64,000 bases of DNA from JAGVPT01 sp963772165 (GCA_963772165.1 CAVYWA010000012.1:186001-250000), one strand, 5' to 3'; shown: positions 20,072-30,700, counted from the first letter of the stretch. The notes: generated by a model not told the origin, from the sequence alone. Numbers and translations are program-made.

Positions 20072-21700
20072 TTACTTCAGAAAAAGAAGTTTCTTAACGG
20101 AAGTGAAGGCGCCGGACCCATCCTGGCTCTGTGCCTCAATTCGATAAAAATAGATTCCGCTCGAAAGATCGCTTCCGTCGAACTGCACGGTATACTTCCC
20201 TGCATCCTTCGGGCCGTTAACCAACGTTTTAATTTCTCTGCCAATAATATCGTACACTCTCAGCGTTACAAAACTGTTTACCGGTGACTGATAATCGATC
20301 ATCGTGGTCGGATTAAACGGGTTCGGATAATTCTGCGATAGCGCGTATCCATTTGGAATGGACCCAACATTTCTCACAGCGACTAATGTTCCCGTGGTGA
20401 ATTGCGATACAGCAGAGAATGGACCTGCCCCTGCTGAATCGATGCCGCTTACACGCCAATAGAATATTGTCGTGTCATCTAACACAGTGCTCGGTGCGGC
20501 GGTCGTGTCTGCCACCGTCGTATCGACAAGCACAAATTGAAATGCACTATCCAATGCAACTTGAAGTTCATACGATGTCGCGCGGAGCGACGAATGCCAG
20601 GTAAAGGTTGGTCTCCTCGGCGCATTTGTTATGTTGCCCGGCGCGACAAGCGACGGCACAGCGGGAAGAATACCACTCTTAATATACTTCCTCAACCATT
20701 GGAGAGCGGGACGCTCTACTTCGGCAGTCGTCACTAAATAAGTATATGGTTTCCACGTTTCATTCTGTGTATATCCCCATAGAGTGACGCCGTATACCCC
20801 CGGGTCTTCCCATAGCACGGAAAACTCTGCCTGGTATCTCGCCGCTTGTACGCTGTCAACCTGTTGATTGATGTCAAATTCAGAAATGTAGACCGGGATC
20901 GCGGTGGCCGTCAAATTATCCAGATTGGCCTTCAGGGTACTCAGCGATGCGCCGCCGTCTATTTCGAAGTAATGTGCCTGCACTCCAATGCCGTCAATCA
21001 GTCCCCTGCTTTTTAAGAGATTAATAATTTGAAGATATTGAGCGTTTGCGGTGGGGTCGTTAATTACGCTGTACTCGTTAATGAGCAATTTTGTGTTCGG
21101 TGACCAGTATTGTCTTGCCAATTGAAACGCCTTTATTACCCAATCCCAGCCTGTAGCACCATTCCCTCCCAACGCTGTTTTGAAAATAGCGGGAAGAGGA
21201 GTGTGAATGGGTTCGTTGACAACATCACAGAAATTTGCATTCGGGTATCTCTGCCCCGCCGCCATAATCCAGTTCACAATTTCTTGATAGAGCTGCGCCG
21301 AGTCAAGAAGCGTTATCCATCCAGGGTATTGTGATCCCCATATCAAATTATGATGTTTATAGAGAAAACCGTTCGTCATAGCGTAATTATAAATATCGTC
21401 AAGCTCGGTCCAGCTGTACGAGCCCTGAGACTGTTCGACACTCCCCCACTTGCCGGCATTCTCGGGTGTAACCTGGTTCCAATAATTCGAAAAATCCGAA
21501 TGGATGCTGTAACCGCTGTGAATGATATTCCCTAAGAACTTGCTCTGACCTTTGGCTAACGGTTGTGAAAAGGATTGCGTCGCAGTAAGGACGATCAGAG
21601 AAATCGCCAGGCCAAAAATTCTATAGCGGTACCTTGCCCCCGTCACACGGGGGTATTTCGGCTTCAGAAAAGATGAACAGAATTTTTTTTTATTGAACAT
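20072..21700 (-). CDS. GH10 endo-1,4-beta-xylanase with FN3-like module and T9SS sorting domain
   Basis: A 542-residue secreted xylanase. After a signal peptide (ending near TQSFSQ) comes the GH10 barrel with HNLIWGSQYPGW, acid/base E163 in VVNEPIHT and nucleophile E274 in YISEFDIN. An FN3-like module (about 345-450) carries IFYWRVSGIDSAGAGPFS, and the C-terminal T9SS-type domain (about 455-542) runs from NYPNPFNPTT to KKLLFLK. GGAGAA sits 8 bases before the ATG. The FN3-like module is nearly the same as that of the second GH10 at 23860-25494, indicating duplication. The sorting domain predicts export to the cell surface or medium. Substrate: the xylan backbone. Confidence 0.95.
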   Translation of the reverse strand: MFNKKKFCSSFLKPKYPRVTGARYRYRIFGLAISLIVLTATQSFSQPLAKGQSKFLGNIIHSGYSIHSDFSNYWNQVTPENAGKWGSVEQSQGSYSWTELDDIYNYAMTNGFLYKHHNLIWGSQYPGWITLLDSAQLYQEIVNWIMAAGQRYPNANFCDVVNEPIHTPLPAIFKTALGGNGATGWDWVIKAFQLARQYWSPNTKLLINEYSVINDPTANAQYLQIINLLKSRGLIDGIGVQAHYFEIDGGASLSTLKANLDNLTATAIPVYISEFDINQQVDSVQAARYQAEFSVLWEDPGVYGVTLWGYTQNETWKPYTYLVTTAEVERPALQWLRKYIKSGILPAVPSLVAPGNITNAPRRPTFTWHSSLRATSYELQVALDSAFQFVLVDTTVADTTAAPSTVLDDTTIFYWRVSGIDSAGAGPFSAVSQFTTGTLVAVRNVGSIPNGYALSQNYPNPFNPTTMIDYQSPVNSFVTLRVYDIIGREIKTLVNGPKDAGKYTVQFDGSDLSSGIYFYRIEAQSQDGSGAFTSVKKLLFLK

Positions 21701-21827
21701 AAAAATTTCTCCGGGTCTTTAACCTCTCGTCGTCCGGTCGTCCGAACGTCTCTTCACTCTGAGACGGCCTGATGATGGAGATGGCCTTAGAGAGAACGAA
21801 AGATTCCTCTACCCAGAGATTTTACTT

Positions 21828-23825
21828 CTAGTTCGACACAAACGTCGTCACGCTCGATGCATCCACCGTAGTCGTAAAGTTACTCCCAAAAACTGCGATA
21901 TCGTCTCCTGAGGAACAATTTTTGGAAGCCGATGTAACATAAGGCGTAAATGTGTTCACGGTCCCATTCAGCAAACTAAATGAGATGCTCGACGACGACG
22001 AACCCATGTTGACCACCACGATAATTACCTTTGTGCCTTGTTTATATGCGGTCACGTAGACAGGCTGTCCAGAACTAAGGGTAGAGTAAACCCGATAGAA
22101 TCCTGGCCGAACGAATCTCGCATACTGGGACATAACGTAGCCCTTTTTGGTAACACTGCCGGTTACACCTCCATCCGCACCGTCATCGATCGGTCCATAA
22201 TACCTCACGATGTACCACCATACGTATGCGCTCATATTTGCGCTCATACAATCGTTAATGCTCTTGGCGGTCTGAATAGCACCTGTCCAGCCCGTGTCAA
22301 CACTGGTAAGGTTTGTTGAGGAGCCGCTATTTATCAGGTATTCGGTCATCCATTGTTCTTTTCCTTTGCTGAAAGCAAGAGGATACGTCGAAGGAGTCGC
22401 TCCATAAACGTGTCCGCCGATAAAAGCCGTGTGCGCAGCAGCGAGGGAGTCGTTGAGCGTCGAGTCCGACAATTGATGCGTGAAACTTTCTGACTCGGGC
22501 ATGAAAACCGGAACTCCCACCGCCGGAGCATTGTACCTCATGAAATTAAGGAACTGCGTCGCGTTCCAGGAGCAAGATTGATAACCGACATTGGCATCCG
22601 GTTCGTTTTGAACGGAGATCCCGTATAGTGATACGCCATATGCAGCCATGGTATCAGCAAAAGCATTCAGGTGAGCAGCATATGCAGCGTATTCGTTGGT
22701 AGAGAGGTAGCCGCCGCTGATGTTATCGTTGGTTTTCATCCATGCCGGAGGCGTCCACGGCGTTGCAATAATTATGGCGCCAAGATTTTGGGCGGCAAGT
22801 GCCGAAGGAGCATTAGCGCTGAACTGAGTCGAGTCGGGCGGAATAGAGAGGCGCATGATGGTCATTCCGACCTGTCCTGAGCCGTTGCCGAAAGCCGTCT
22901 GCACTTCGGCGGGTGTCATGTCTGGACGGAAAATGAGAGTGTTTGCACCGCCGAATCCCCTGATGATCTGCTCGGTGCTGTCCAGGTACACGATTGCACG
23001 AGGAGGTGTGCTGACAAAATAATCCAACGTCGTATCGCTTGTAATGACAACGTTGTTGAATTGCTGGGCAAGAATAGCAGGCGATGTGCTGTCCGTGCTC
23101 GCGATGAGAACTGTAAATGTTCCCCCGGTAAGAACCGCGTCAACTCCCTTGACCCGGCTTTGCCCAACAGGAGTCCCGGCTTCGGTGCTCTGTGATGAGA
23201 TTAATCCGGGAAGTGATATTGCATTAGTCCGTCCATTCACGCCGAAAACCATTTTTTTGACCTGGGCTTTGCCTTCAGCTTCCAGGCGATAGAAATAGAC
23301 CCCCGGCGTAACTATTCTGCCAAGGTCGTTCCTTCCATCCCAGACGACACCGTAGGTTCCCACAGTTTGAAGACCGACATTGAAGTCCCTTACCTTTCTT
23401 CCGAGGACATCGTAAATCGTTACCTTCACGTTCGACTGCTTGCTTAGCTGGTACGATATCGCCGTCGAAGATGAAAACGGATTAGGGTAATTTTGTTCCA
23501 GCGCGAACCCGGTCGGCAAATTTTTGCTCGGCTTTACCGAAGTGATTGTCAGATTAAATTGAAAATTCCCCATCGTGTCCGTCAGCGTAGAAAGGTGCAT
23601 TGAGGTATCGCTGGTATTGATAAAAGTAACGGATGCATACCTCACCGTTGTCGTCCGTGTGGATACGTTTCCTTTAACGACGAACGGCTGGGCGAATGTT
23701 CTCACTGAAAAGAGTATTGAAAGAGCCGCGAAAAAAAAGAGGACGCTAAAAATCCGGCCGCAGCATTGTTCGAGATTCTTTCGCCCAGTATTCCGTTTGC
23801 AGTTTTGAAGAAAATGTATCATCAC
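21828..23825 (-). CDS. GH30 xylanase-like enzyme with an internal T9SS-like domain
   Basis: A 665-residue secreted protein. It has a signal peptide ending near VRTFAQ and a short carboxypeptidase-regulatory-like segment (about 48-95). A complete T9SS-type sorting-like domain follows at 112-194, from NYPNPFSSST to YFYRLEAEGKAQVKKMVF. The GH30 catalytic region starts near 280, with acid/base E408 in SVQNEPDAN and nucleophile E495 in WMTEYLIN. The C-terminus is a GH30 beta-domain and has no sorting motif. The family fits glucuronoxylan-specific endoxylanase, consistent with GH115 in the locus, but other GH30 specificities exist. AAGGAACGGTG precedes the start. It is flanked on both sides by GH10 genes on the same strand. 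Confidence 0.85.
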   Translation of the reverse strand: MMIHFLQNCKRNTGRKNLEQCCGRIFSVLFFFAALSILFSVRTFAQPFVVKGNVSTRTTTVRYASVTFINTSDTSMHLSTLTDTMGNFQFNLTITSVKPSKNLPTGFALEQNYPNPFSSSTAISYQLSKQSNVKVTIYDVLGRKVRDFNVGLQTVGTYGVVWDGRNDLGRIVTPGVYFYRLEAEGKAQVKKMVFGVNGRTNAISLPGLISSQSTEAGTPVGQSRVKGVDAVLTGGTFTVLIASTDSTSPAILAQQFNNVVITSDTTLDYFVSTPPRAIVYLDSTEQIIRGFGGANTLIFRPDMTPAEVQTAFGNGSGQVGMTIMRLSIPPDSTQFSANAPSALAAQNLGAIIIATPWTPPAWMKTNDNISGGYLSTNEYAAYAAHLNAFADTMAAYGVSLYGISVQNEPDANVGYQSCSWNATQFLNFMRYNAPAVGVPVFMPESESFTHQLSDSTLNDSLAAAHTAFIGGHVYGATPSTYPLAFSKGKEQWMTEYLINSGSSTNLTSVDTGWTGAIQTAKSINDCMSANMSAYVWWYIVRYYGPIDDGADGGVTGSVTKKGYVMSQYARFVRPGFYRVYSTLSSGQPVYVTAYKQGTKVIIVVVNMGSSSSSISFSLLNGTVNTFTPYVTSASKNCSSGDDIAVFGSNFTTTVDASSVTTFVSN

Positions 23826-23859
23826 CGTTCCTTAATGAAATTTTTATTAATATGAGCCT

Positions 23860-25494
23860 CTATTTAAGCATCAGAAGTTTCTTGGTTTCGATAAAACTAC
23901 CAGCTCTCATTTGATAGATGTAGATGCCGCTTGCCAGACGGCTTCCATCAAAGGTTGCTGTGTAAGTCCCTGCCGGACGTACACCGGCGAAGAGCGTCTC
24001 AACTTCCTGCCCAAGAACGTCGTATACTTTCAACGTCACCAAACCACTCATTGGCAGTTGATATCTTATTACCGTAGTTGGATTGAATGGGTTCGGATAG
24101 TTTTGAGAAAGTGAGTATTCTCTTAGAACAGACGGGACGTCTTTCACTGCAAGCACAGTACCTGTAGTGAAATGTCCGGTGGAGGAATATGGACCTGCCC
24201 CCGCCGAATCGATGCCGCACACACGCCAGTAAAATATTGTCGTGTCATCCAGAACAGTGCTCGGCGTTGCAGCCGTATCTGCCACAGTCGTGTCTACAAG
24301 CACTAGTTGAAATGCATTGTCCAATGCAACTTGAAGTTCGTACGTGGTCGCGTAGAGTGAAGACTGCCAGATAAAGGTCGGCCGCTTCGGCGTGTTCGTT
24401 GTGCTGCGTGGTGAGACGAGCTGCGGCACAGCAGGAACAGGACCCTTCCTAACATAATTGCGCAGCCATTGAAGCGCCGGACGCTCACTCCCGTCCGTCC
24501 GTAATAAATATGTGTTAGGGTGAGCGTCCCAGACATCGCTCTGAATATATCCCCACAGCGTCATCCCTTTCACCCCCGGGTCACCCCAGAAGAGAGGAAA
24601 ATATATTTGATACTCTGCAAGCTGGTCCGTGTCGTTCGGTTCATCGATATCGAACTCCGACATATACACCGGCAGCCCGGTTGCAGTGACGATCCTGTCG
24701 AGATTAGATTTCAGCGTATTGATATTATAGACATAGACGTTGCTCGTCGCATGGACCTGGCTTCGAAATTCGAAATAGTGCCCCTGTATTCCGATGCCGT
24801 CGATCAGTCCTCTCACTTTGAGCGTGTCGATGAGTTTGATATAATTTGTTGTGACGGTATTGTCCTGCAAAATGTTGTAGTCGTTCACCAGAAGTTTCGT
24901 ACCAGGCGTAGAGTACTGTCTTGCCCACTGGAATGCAGTGACGACCCAATCCCAGCCCGTCGCACCGCTTCCCCCCAATGCCTGCATGTATGGCGGAGGT
25001 GAATGGAACGGCTCGTTCACGACGTCGATAAACGACAACGAATCGTACCTCTGGCAAACTTGTTGAATCCATTGTGCCACAGCAGCTCGTTGATCTGCCG
25101 AGTCAAGTGAGGTAATCCATGTTGGCTGCTGGCTCCCCCAAACAAGATTATGTTCCTTAAAAGGGAACCCTCTTGAAATCGCATAAGTGTAAATGAGATC
25201 CAGGCCGTCCCACGTGTAGTACCCCGGACCCTGTTCCACTGAACCCCATTTGCCGTCATTTCCCGGCGTGATCTGATTCCAATACTGGTCAAGGTTTGGC
25301 CAAATAGTACTGCTCGTGGAGCATCCTAAAAATTTGCCACGCCCATTCGCCAGCGGCTGAGAAAACGAGGGGGCGGGAATGATTTCGATTAAAAGGATTA
25401 ACGCGGTAACTAACATTGGCCGGAGAGATCGAAACCCCCGGCTTTTTTTTCTTTCAACAAGGGGGAGAAAATAGAATGTCTTGTGATTTCTCAT
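23860..25494 (-). CDS. Second GH10 endo-1,4-beta-xylanase with FN3-like and T9SS domains
   Basis: A 544-residue secreted xylanase, paralogous to the one at 20072-21700. The GH10 barrel shows HNLVWGSQQPTW, acid/base E161 in VVNEPFHS and nucleophile E280 in YMSEFDIDEP. An FN3-like module (about 355-445) and a C-terminal T9SS-type domain (about 460-544, ending KKLLMLK) follow. The ATG at 25494 is preferred because AGAGGTGG lies just upstream; a longer reading from 25536 would add 14 residues. The N-terminal region before the hydrophobic segment is unusually long (about 30 residues) for a signal peptide. The barrel has diverged more from its paralogue than the FN3-like module, so the two may cut different xylan regions. 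Confidence 0.94.
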   Translation of the reverse strand: MRNHKTFYFLPLVERKKSRGFRSLRPMLVTALILLIEIIPAPSFSQPLANGRGKFLGCSTSSTIWPNLDQYWNQITPGNDGKWGSVEQGPGYYTWDGLDLIYTYAISRGFPFKEHNLVWGSQQPTWITSLDSADQRAAVAQWIQQVCQRYDSLSFIDVVNEPFHSPPPYMQALGGSGATGWDWVVTAFQWARQYSTPGTKLLVNDYNILQDNTVTTNYIKLIDTLKVRGLIDGIGIQGHYFEFRSQVHATSNVYVYNINTLKSNLDRIVTATGLPVYMSEFDIDEPNDTDQLAEYQIYFPLFWGDPGVKGMTLWGYIQSDVWDAHPNTYLLRTDGSERPALQWLRNYVRKGPVPAVPQLVSPRSTTNTPKRPTFIWQSSLYATTYELQVALDNAFQLVLVDTTVADTAATPSTVLDDTTIFYWRVCGIDSAGAGPYSSTGHFTTGTVLAVKDVPSVLREYSLSQNYPNPFNPTTVIRYQLPMSGLVTLKVYDVLGQEVETLFAGVRPAGTYTATFDGSRLASGIYIYQMRAGSFIETKKLLMLK

Positions 25495-25604
25495 ATGCCA
25501 CCTCTTTAGAAATACTCTTGTCCACAAATCCATCATGTCGGACGGCAGGTCGAAGACAACGTCAATCCGAGAAAAAACTGGCTTCCAGAAAAACCGTTAC
25601 AGGA

Positions 25605-27455
25605 TCACGGCATTGGTGGATATGCTCCAGCGTATGGATTTTCTTTTTTGGACTGACCGATAATCTTTCTAATCTCTGTCGGAAGCTGCGTTCCTGAATT
25701 CGATCCGGGAGCACCCCGCAGCAATTCATAATTGCCTAACTCTATGCTTTTGAACAGGGGCATACTATAATCGATGTATTCCGAGCTGTTGACTGCAAAA
25801 TCCGGATACAACTTCTGGAGGGTGACTAAAGAATCGAACCCGATCTGACATTTTTCGTTGTCCGCCGGGCTCCATACTATTAACGGATACGAACTCTTCT
25901 CAGCACCCCTCACGAAAACATCATAGTCGAATTGGCTGAGCAGCGGTCTCGCGAGCTGCTTGCAGAGAGACGGCGGCTGCCAAACGAACAGCAGCGGCCG
26001 CATAAAACTCTTGTCGCCTGTCAGCAAATTGTTGACAAAGACGTGCCCTTCGCGTTTATCGACATCCGGTCCTGTACTGGAGTGCCAGCCGAAATGGTCG
26101 CCCGCGGGGACTCTTCCATTCCGCCCGAAACACGCCATGCTGTTGACGAACGTATTCTGATACACACGGACATTCGAGCTGTTGAGCACCATCAGGCCAT
26201 GGTCGCAGTTGACAAAAACATTTCCGGCGCACACGGCGCCTTTTGAAATCTCAAAAAAGAACCCGTTGTCGCTCGGCCAGGCTTGATCCGTTGGAGTTGT
26301 TTTACCAACGTGGCCGACACCAACGATTAAGTTATCAACAAAAACACCATCCACTTCACCGACATCATACCAGACGCCGTTTGAGTTAGGAAGATCGATG
26401 ATGAGATTATCGCGGCACGTTGCGCGGTAACACTGGTTAAAAATTTTCACCGCCGCGGGGTAGTACCCGGTAATGTGTTCGATATTGTTGCGGGTAAAAA
26501 TATTTCCTTCCAGCAGGATATCGTTCGAGCCGATAACATAGACGCCTTCCGTACTGGTGTCGCTGACCTTGCAATGGCGCATTGTAAAACGATCCCCTCG
26601 AAAATAACCCGCGACCCGCGAGCAAAAAGAGATCGTACAATTTTCCAGCAACGTACCGACAACATCCTTTCCGTGCCGGGACTCATCGGACAAACCCGCC
26701 GGCTCCGTCCCTTCGATCTCGAGCGCACGGTACGCATACTGGGTAAAAGTGATCCCCCGTATGAAGTATCCTTTATGGTCCGATTGTTTGCCGTGGCACT
26801 CCGCCGTCGTTCTCAACAATGCTATATTGAAGGCAGTAATTTCCACCAATCGGTTTGCCGGATCGGTGCCTATATAAACCATCCCCGAGTCATAATCGAT
26901 GTAATACGAATTTTCATCTACTTCTCCTTCCCATCCAACAGCTTGCAGGAACCTCCCGTCCACAAACACCATATCGTTATTGAAGAGATACAAAGGCGTT
27001 TTCTTTCCCTCTCTATCCCGCTGCCACCAGTTGTCCGGTTTGGAAGGGAACACGTGAGACCATTTTGTGACCCACAATCCGTTTCCAAGATTCTGCCATT
27101 GTGCGGCAACGTACGTTCCCTTCAGCACCGGATGTTCATCGGCATAGGGCTGAATCGTAATTCCCTGGTTGACGACGAGATTGCCGGTTCGGTATGTCCC
27201 TCCCCGCATGATAATCGCATCGCCGGTGCGCACCCGGGCAATGGCCGATTCAAGCGTTGTCGGTTTTGCGAGCGTCGTGCCGGATGCCGCCGAATCTCCA
27301 TCCGGTGCAACAAAATAGCTGGTGCCTTCACCCGAAGGCAGTGCATACGTTTGTGGAATAGGACCGTACGGCCCGCCGGAGGGCTGTGCTGTAGCAAACC
27401 TCAGGCCCGTGGACAGTAAAAAAAAGAGACAACCTATATGCACGCTTTTTTTCAT
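25605..27455 (-). CDS. Secreted right-handed beta-helix enzyme, GH120-like (possible beta-xylosidase)
   Basis: A 616-residue secreted beta-helix protein (signal peptide ending near FATAQ). The N-terminus SYFVAPDGDSAASGT, then TGDAIIMRGGTYRT, is the usual opening of such helices. The best family match I can see is GH120, whose characterised members are beta-xylosidases. The blocks GVWYDVGEV (D364) and FFFEISKG (E402) resemble the nucleophile Asp and acid/base Glu neighbourhoods of that family as I recall them, and GNGLWVTKW resembles its N-terminal motif. If not GH120, it is an unassigned polysaccharide-active beta-helix. AGGAG precedes the ATG. It has no sorting domain. Its place among GH10/GH30 genes fits xylo-oligosaccharide trimming. 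Confidence 0.6.
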   Translation of the reverse strand: MKKSVHIGCLFFLLSTGLRFATAQPSGGPYGPIPQTYALPSGEGTSYFVAPDGDSAASGTTLAKPTTLESAIARVRTGDAIIMRGGTYRTGNLVVNQGITIQPYADEHPVLKGTYVAAQWQNLGNGLWVTKWSHVFPSKPDNWWQRDREGKKTPLYLFNNDMVFVDGRFLQAVGWEGEVDENSYYIDYDSGMVYIGTDPANRLVEITAFNIALLRTTAECHGKQSDHKGYFIRGITFTQYAYRALEIEGTEPAGLSDESRHGKDVVGTLLENCTISFCSRVAGYFRGDRFTMRHCKVSDTSTEGVYVIGSNDILLEGNIFTRNNIEHITGYYPAAVKIFNQCYRATCRDNLIIDLPNSNGVWYDVGEVDGVFVDNLIVGVGHVGKTTPTDQAWPSDNGFFFEISKGAVCAGNVFVNCDHGLMVLNSSNVRVYQNTFVNSMACFGRNGRVPAGDHFGWHSSTGPDVDKREGHVFVNNLLTGDKSFMRPLLFVWQPPSLCKQLARPLLSQFDYDVFVRGAEKSSYPLIVWSPADNEKCQIGFDSLVTLQKLYPDFAVNSSEYIDYSMPLFKSIELGNYELLRGAPGSNSGTQLPTEIRKIIGQSKKENPYAGAYPPMP

Positions 27456-27517
27456 GAATTTCTCCTAACACTTGAGTTGGCTGCAATTGCTTTTTCGGCC
27501 CCTCTCATTGTATCCCA

Positions 27518-27580
27518 TTTGAGTACGATAAGCCTCTTCGCCTCCACAAAATTACCCGCCGTCATTTGATCTTTCAAACT
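27518..27580 (-). pseudogene. Remnant of a T9SS C-terminal sorting domain
   Basis: Reading leftward, this stretch encodes KDQMTAGNFVEAKRLIVLK, which matches the last strand of the sorting domains in the neighbouring genes (for example IYQMRAGSFIETKKLLMLK). A stop lies a few codons upstream, the normal stop after the final LK is missing, and no matching gene body is present to the right. It is therefore the scar of a deleted secreted protein, lying in the 300-bp gap between the FG-GAP protein and the GH120-like gene. Confidence 0.6.
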
Positions 27581-27676
27581 CTACCGGGAGTATTGTCTTG
27601 GCCACGGTGTGCTCCTTGAAACGGGACATCGCTGCTCATCGCGAAGTCGTCGACTTGCTTTAGCGCGATTCAGTTG

Positions 27677-27719
27677 CCAAAAACAAAAGCGGCCCGCCCG
27701 TGAACCACGGACGGGCCGC
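27677..27719 (-). terminator. Rho-independent terminator after the FG-GAP/ASPIC gene
   Basis: A 14-bp stem with one mismatch, GCGGCCCGCCCGTG (27689-27702) and CACGGACGGGCCGC (27706-27719), with a 3-base loop. On the minus strand it is followed by a U-rich tail (complement of CCAAAAACAAAA at 27677-27688). It lies 37 bp beyond the stop of the 27756-31019 gene, in the right orientation to end its transcript. Confidence 0.85.
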
Positions 27720-27755
27720 ACTTATGGCAAAAAGAACTTACTGCATGAAAACAGA

Positions 27756-30700
27756 TTACTTCAGCAACATCAGTTTCTTCACTGCATTGAAGTCAGTCGA
27801 TCCATCCTGGCTCTTCGCCCGGATGCGGAGGAAGTACATCCCGCTGCTTACGTTGGATGCGTTCCACTGCGTCACGTAATGGTTCGGCGCTTGAATTCCG
27901 TCCACCAGCGAAGTCACCCGTCTGCCAAGAACGTCATAGATTTCGACGTTCACGTACGCAGCTTTCGGAATATCATAGCTGATGGTCGTCGACGGATTGA
28001 AGGGGTTCGGGTAATTCTGATTGAGTGCGAACACTTTCGGAATTTCAGTCGATGCAACAGCCACGCCGGTAAGGTTTGACGTTACGAATGTTGCCGCGCC
28101 GGAGAATACGCCTTCTCCGCCTGCATTAACCGCGCTGACATGCCAGTAGTATCTCGTGTTTGGCAACAGTGTATCCGAGATGACAACAACAGACGTGTCG
28201 ACGAGCTTCAGGTCTACATCAATGGTAGCGAAGGAATTAGATGCCGAAACCTGCAAATGGTACGACGTCGTATTTGGCGCCGAGTTCCATACAAATTTCT
28301 CGACCCTGTTTTCTCCCGTGGTGCTCTTCGGCGAAATAAGCAACGGTGAACCGGGGACTGCCGTAGCCGTCGTGAATGAGTCCACCGCCGTGAATGCGCT
28401 TGCTCCACCCTGGTTGAAGGTCATGACCTTCCAGTAATACCGTGCAAGGTTTTGGAGCCCCGTTACGACGAGCGACGTATCGTGCTTTGTCGTGTCAGAC
28501 GTAAGCAATTGTCCTCCTGTCCCGGAGTATGTCCAGAACTGAACAACATAGTTGCTGTCTCCAGGCGTCGTTTGACCCGCAGGGACTACTCTGTTCCATT
28601 TGAAGGTCAAGTTTGTGGAGATGTTTGGAGCGTCTTTTATCGGGTACGCAAGTACCGGTGTCGCCGGAACATACATAACTTTAAACGAGTCCACCGGCGA
28701 GAACTTAGACGAGCCCGCGCTATTCCAGCCGCGCACTCGCCAGTAGTACCAGTAGTTCGGTTTCAGCGGTCCGACCGTCAGCAGTGTATCGAAAGCATCT
28801 GTCGAATCGTTGAGAACAAGGAGAGCCGAAACCTTATTAGCGGCAAGGGTAGCAGTATCCCTATTCGCATACTTGTTCATCGTGTCGAGTTGAAAATGAT
28901 ACGTAGAGGCTGAATATACGTAACCACATAGTAACGTCGGCTTCAACGGCAATCCAAGCTGAGTATTAGCCGGATAACGCTGGGCCGGTACTACGGAATC
29001 AATTGCAATAAGTGTGTGGAAAGTATCAACCGCGGACCAGGCACCGGTGAATCCGGCTTGGATCCCTCTCACACGCCAGTAATACTGGGTGGAAAGACCA
29101 AGTCTGACTATTGTGGATGTGCTGGTCAACCCTGTAATATCCTTGAATATCGTGGAGAATGTGCCGGCTGTAGCCACTTGAGCCTCATACGTGATAGCTC
29201 CCGTACCCGCCGTCGACGCATTCCATTTCAGCGTGTCTGAATTTCCCAGGCTGGTATCATGACTGGCAAGTGAGGGTCTGATGCTCACAGGTGCGGTCGG
29301 AACATCCGTTCCTTCCACGATTGTCCAATATTTATTTACAACGGTAGTTGTAGCGGCACCCGCGGCGAGTTTGGTACCACTCCAGGTTTGTTTTACTCCG
29401 TCCGGCCATACAACCGAGACGCTGTCAACAGTCGTATTCGAGCCGAGACCGAAGTTTGCCCTCAATGTTCCACCCATACCTGCGGAACCGCCTTCTGCTT
29501 TGATGGAGCGAATTTGCTCCGTTGCGCCATTGTACACGGTGAAGCGGGCTCCAATGGCCGACATGTTATTACCCGTGCCGACTGGAATGAAGCCAATCCA
29601 ATGGTTAGTGTTGGTGCCGTTCTTCTGCAACCAAGCGGAGCCGCCGGTAAACTGGAATATGTCAAGGAAGCCGTCGTTATTGTAGTCAACAAAGCCTCCC
29701 GCACGCGAATTATTTCCCGCCACGCCATCCGTGGTTGCTACGTCAGTGAACGTACCATTACCGAGGTTCTTGTACAAATGTGCGCCACCGTTGGTCACGC
29801 TTGTGTATATATCCGGCAACCCATCATTATTGTAGTCGCCTATGTCTATTGCGCGTTGGTGCGTATCCTGAACCAATCCGTTCCAGGCAACGACGTTTAC
29901 TCCATCCCACTTGTAGGTAAACGTACCGTCTCCCTTTCCGTACAGGATAATATCACCCTTTAAACTATCATTGCCGTCCCTGTTATCGGTGGCATTAAGC
30001 CCGTTCAGTATGAGGTCCTCGATACCATCGTTGTTGAGGTCGCCCCATTGTTCGCCGATCGCGGCGAAATGGCGCACCGTATCGTCGACAATAATTCCAG
30101 TGTCCGGAACCGCATGAACGCTGGCATATTCAATACTGTCAACGGTATTCGCTTTATTAACCACTATGGAATCGAGAGAGTAGACCGACGGATATCCCAC
30201 CGCGGAAGTCGGAACAATAAACTTGCCGGTTCCATCGTTCAGGAAAAGGACGCATCCCTTTCGAGCAGTGCTAACTGTACCGCTGTCCACTCTGGAAAAC
30301 CCATTTCGGAAACTCGGCATCAATAAATCCTGCCATCCATCATTATTTGCATCGAGGAATCTCACATCCCAGGATTCAAATGAACGACTGGTGTCGATGG
30401 CAAGATTCGCGGCAGTGGCTCCCTTTCCTATATTGGTGAAGCCGCTTGGACCGCCTTTAAGGAGCCATATACCGCCTGCGGGCGCAAGTGCCGGATTATT
30501 GCTGGCAATATTTGTGAAGGTTCCAGGCCACACAACGCTAAGGTAACCGCTGTGATCGATGGGTGCCGCCGCAAGCCCTTGGAAGACTTCGCCGGTAACT
30601 CCCGCCGAGGCAAGATCGCCAGTCCCGGTTGCCGTTGTAAATACTCCGCCGATGTTATAAAACAGACCGCTGGCAGGAGAGCCGCCATTCGTCGTGAACA

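Noticed and set aside
27480..27755. A separate small gene in the 300-bp gap before the GH120-like gene
   Set aside because: Only the sorting-domain scar and the terminator are recognisable; the open frames are short and lack start signals.
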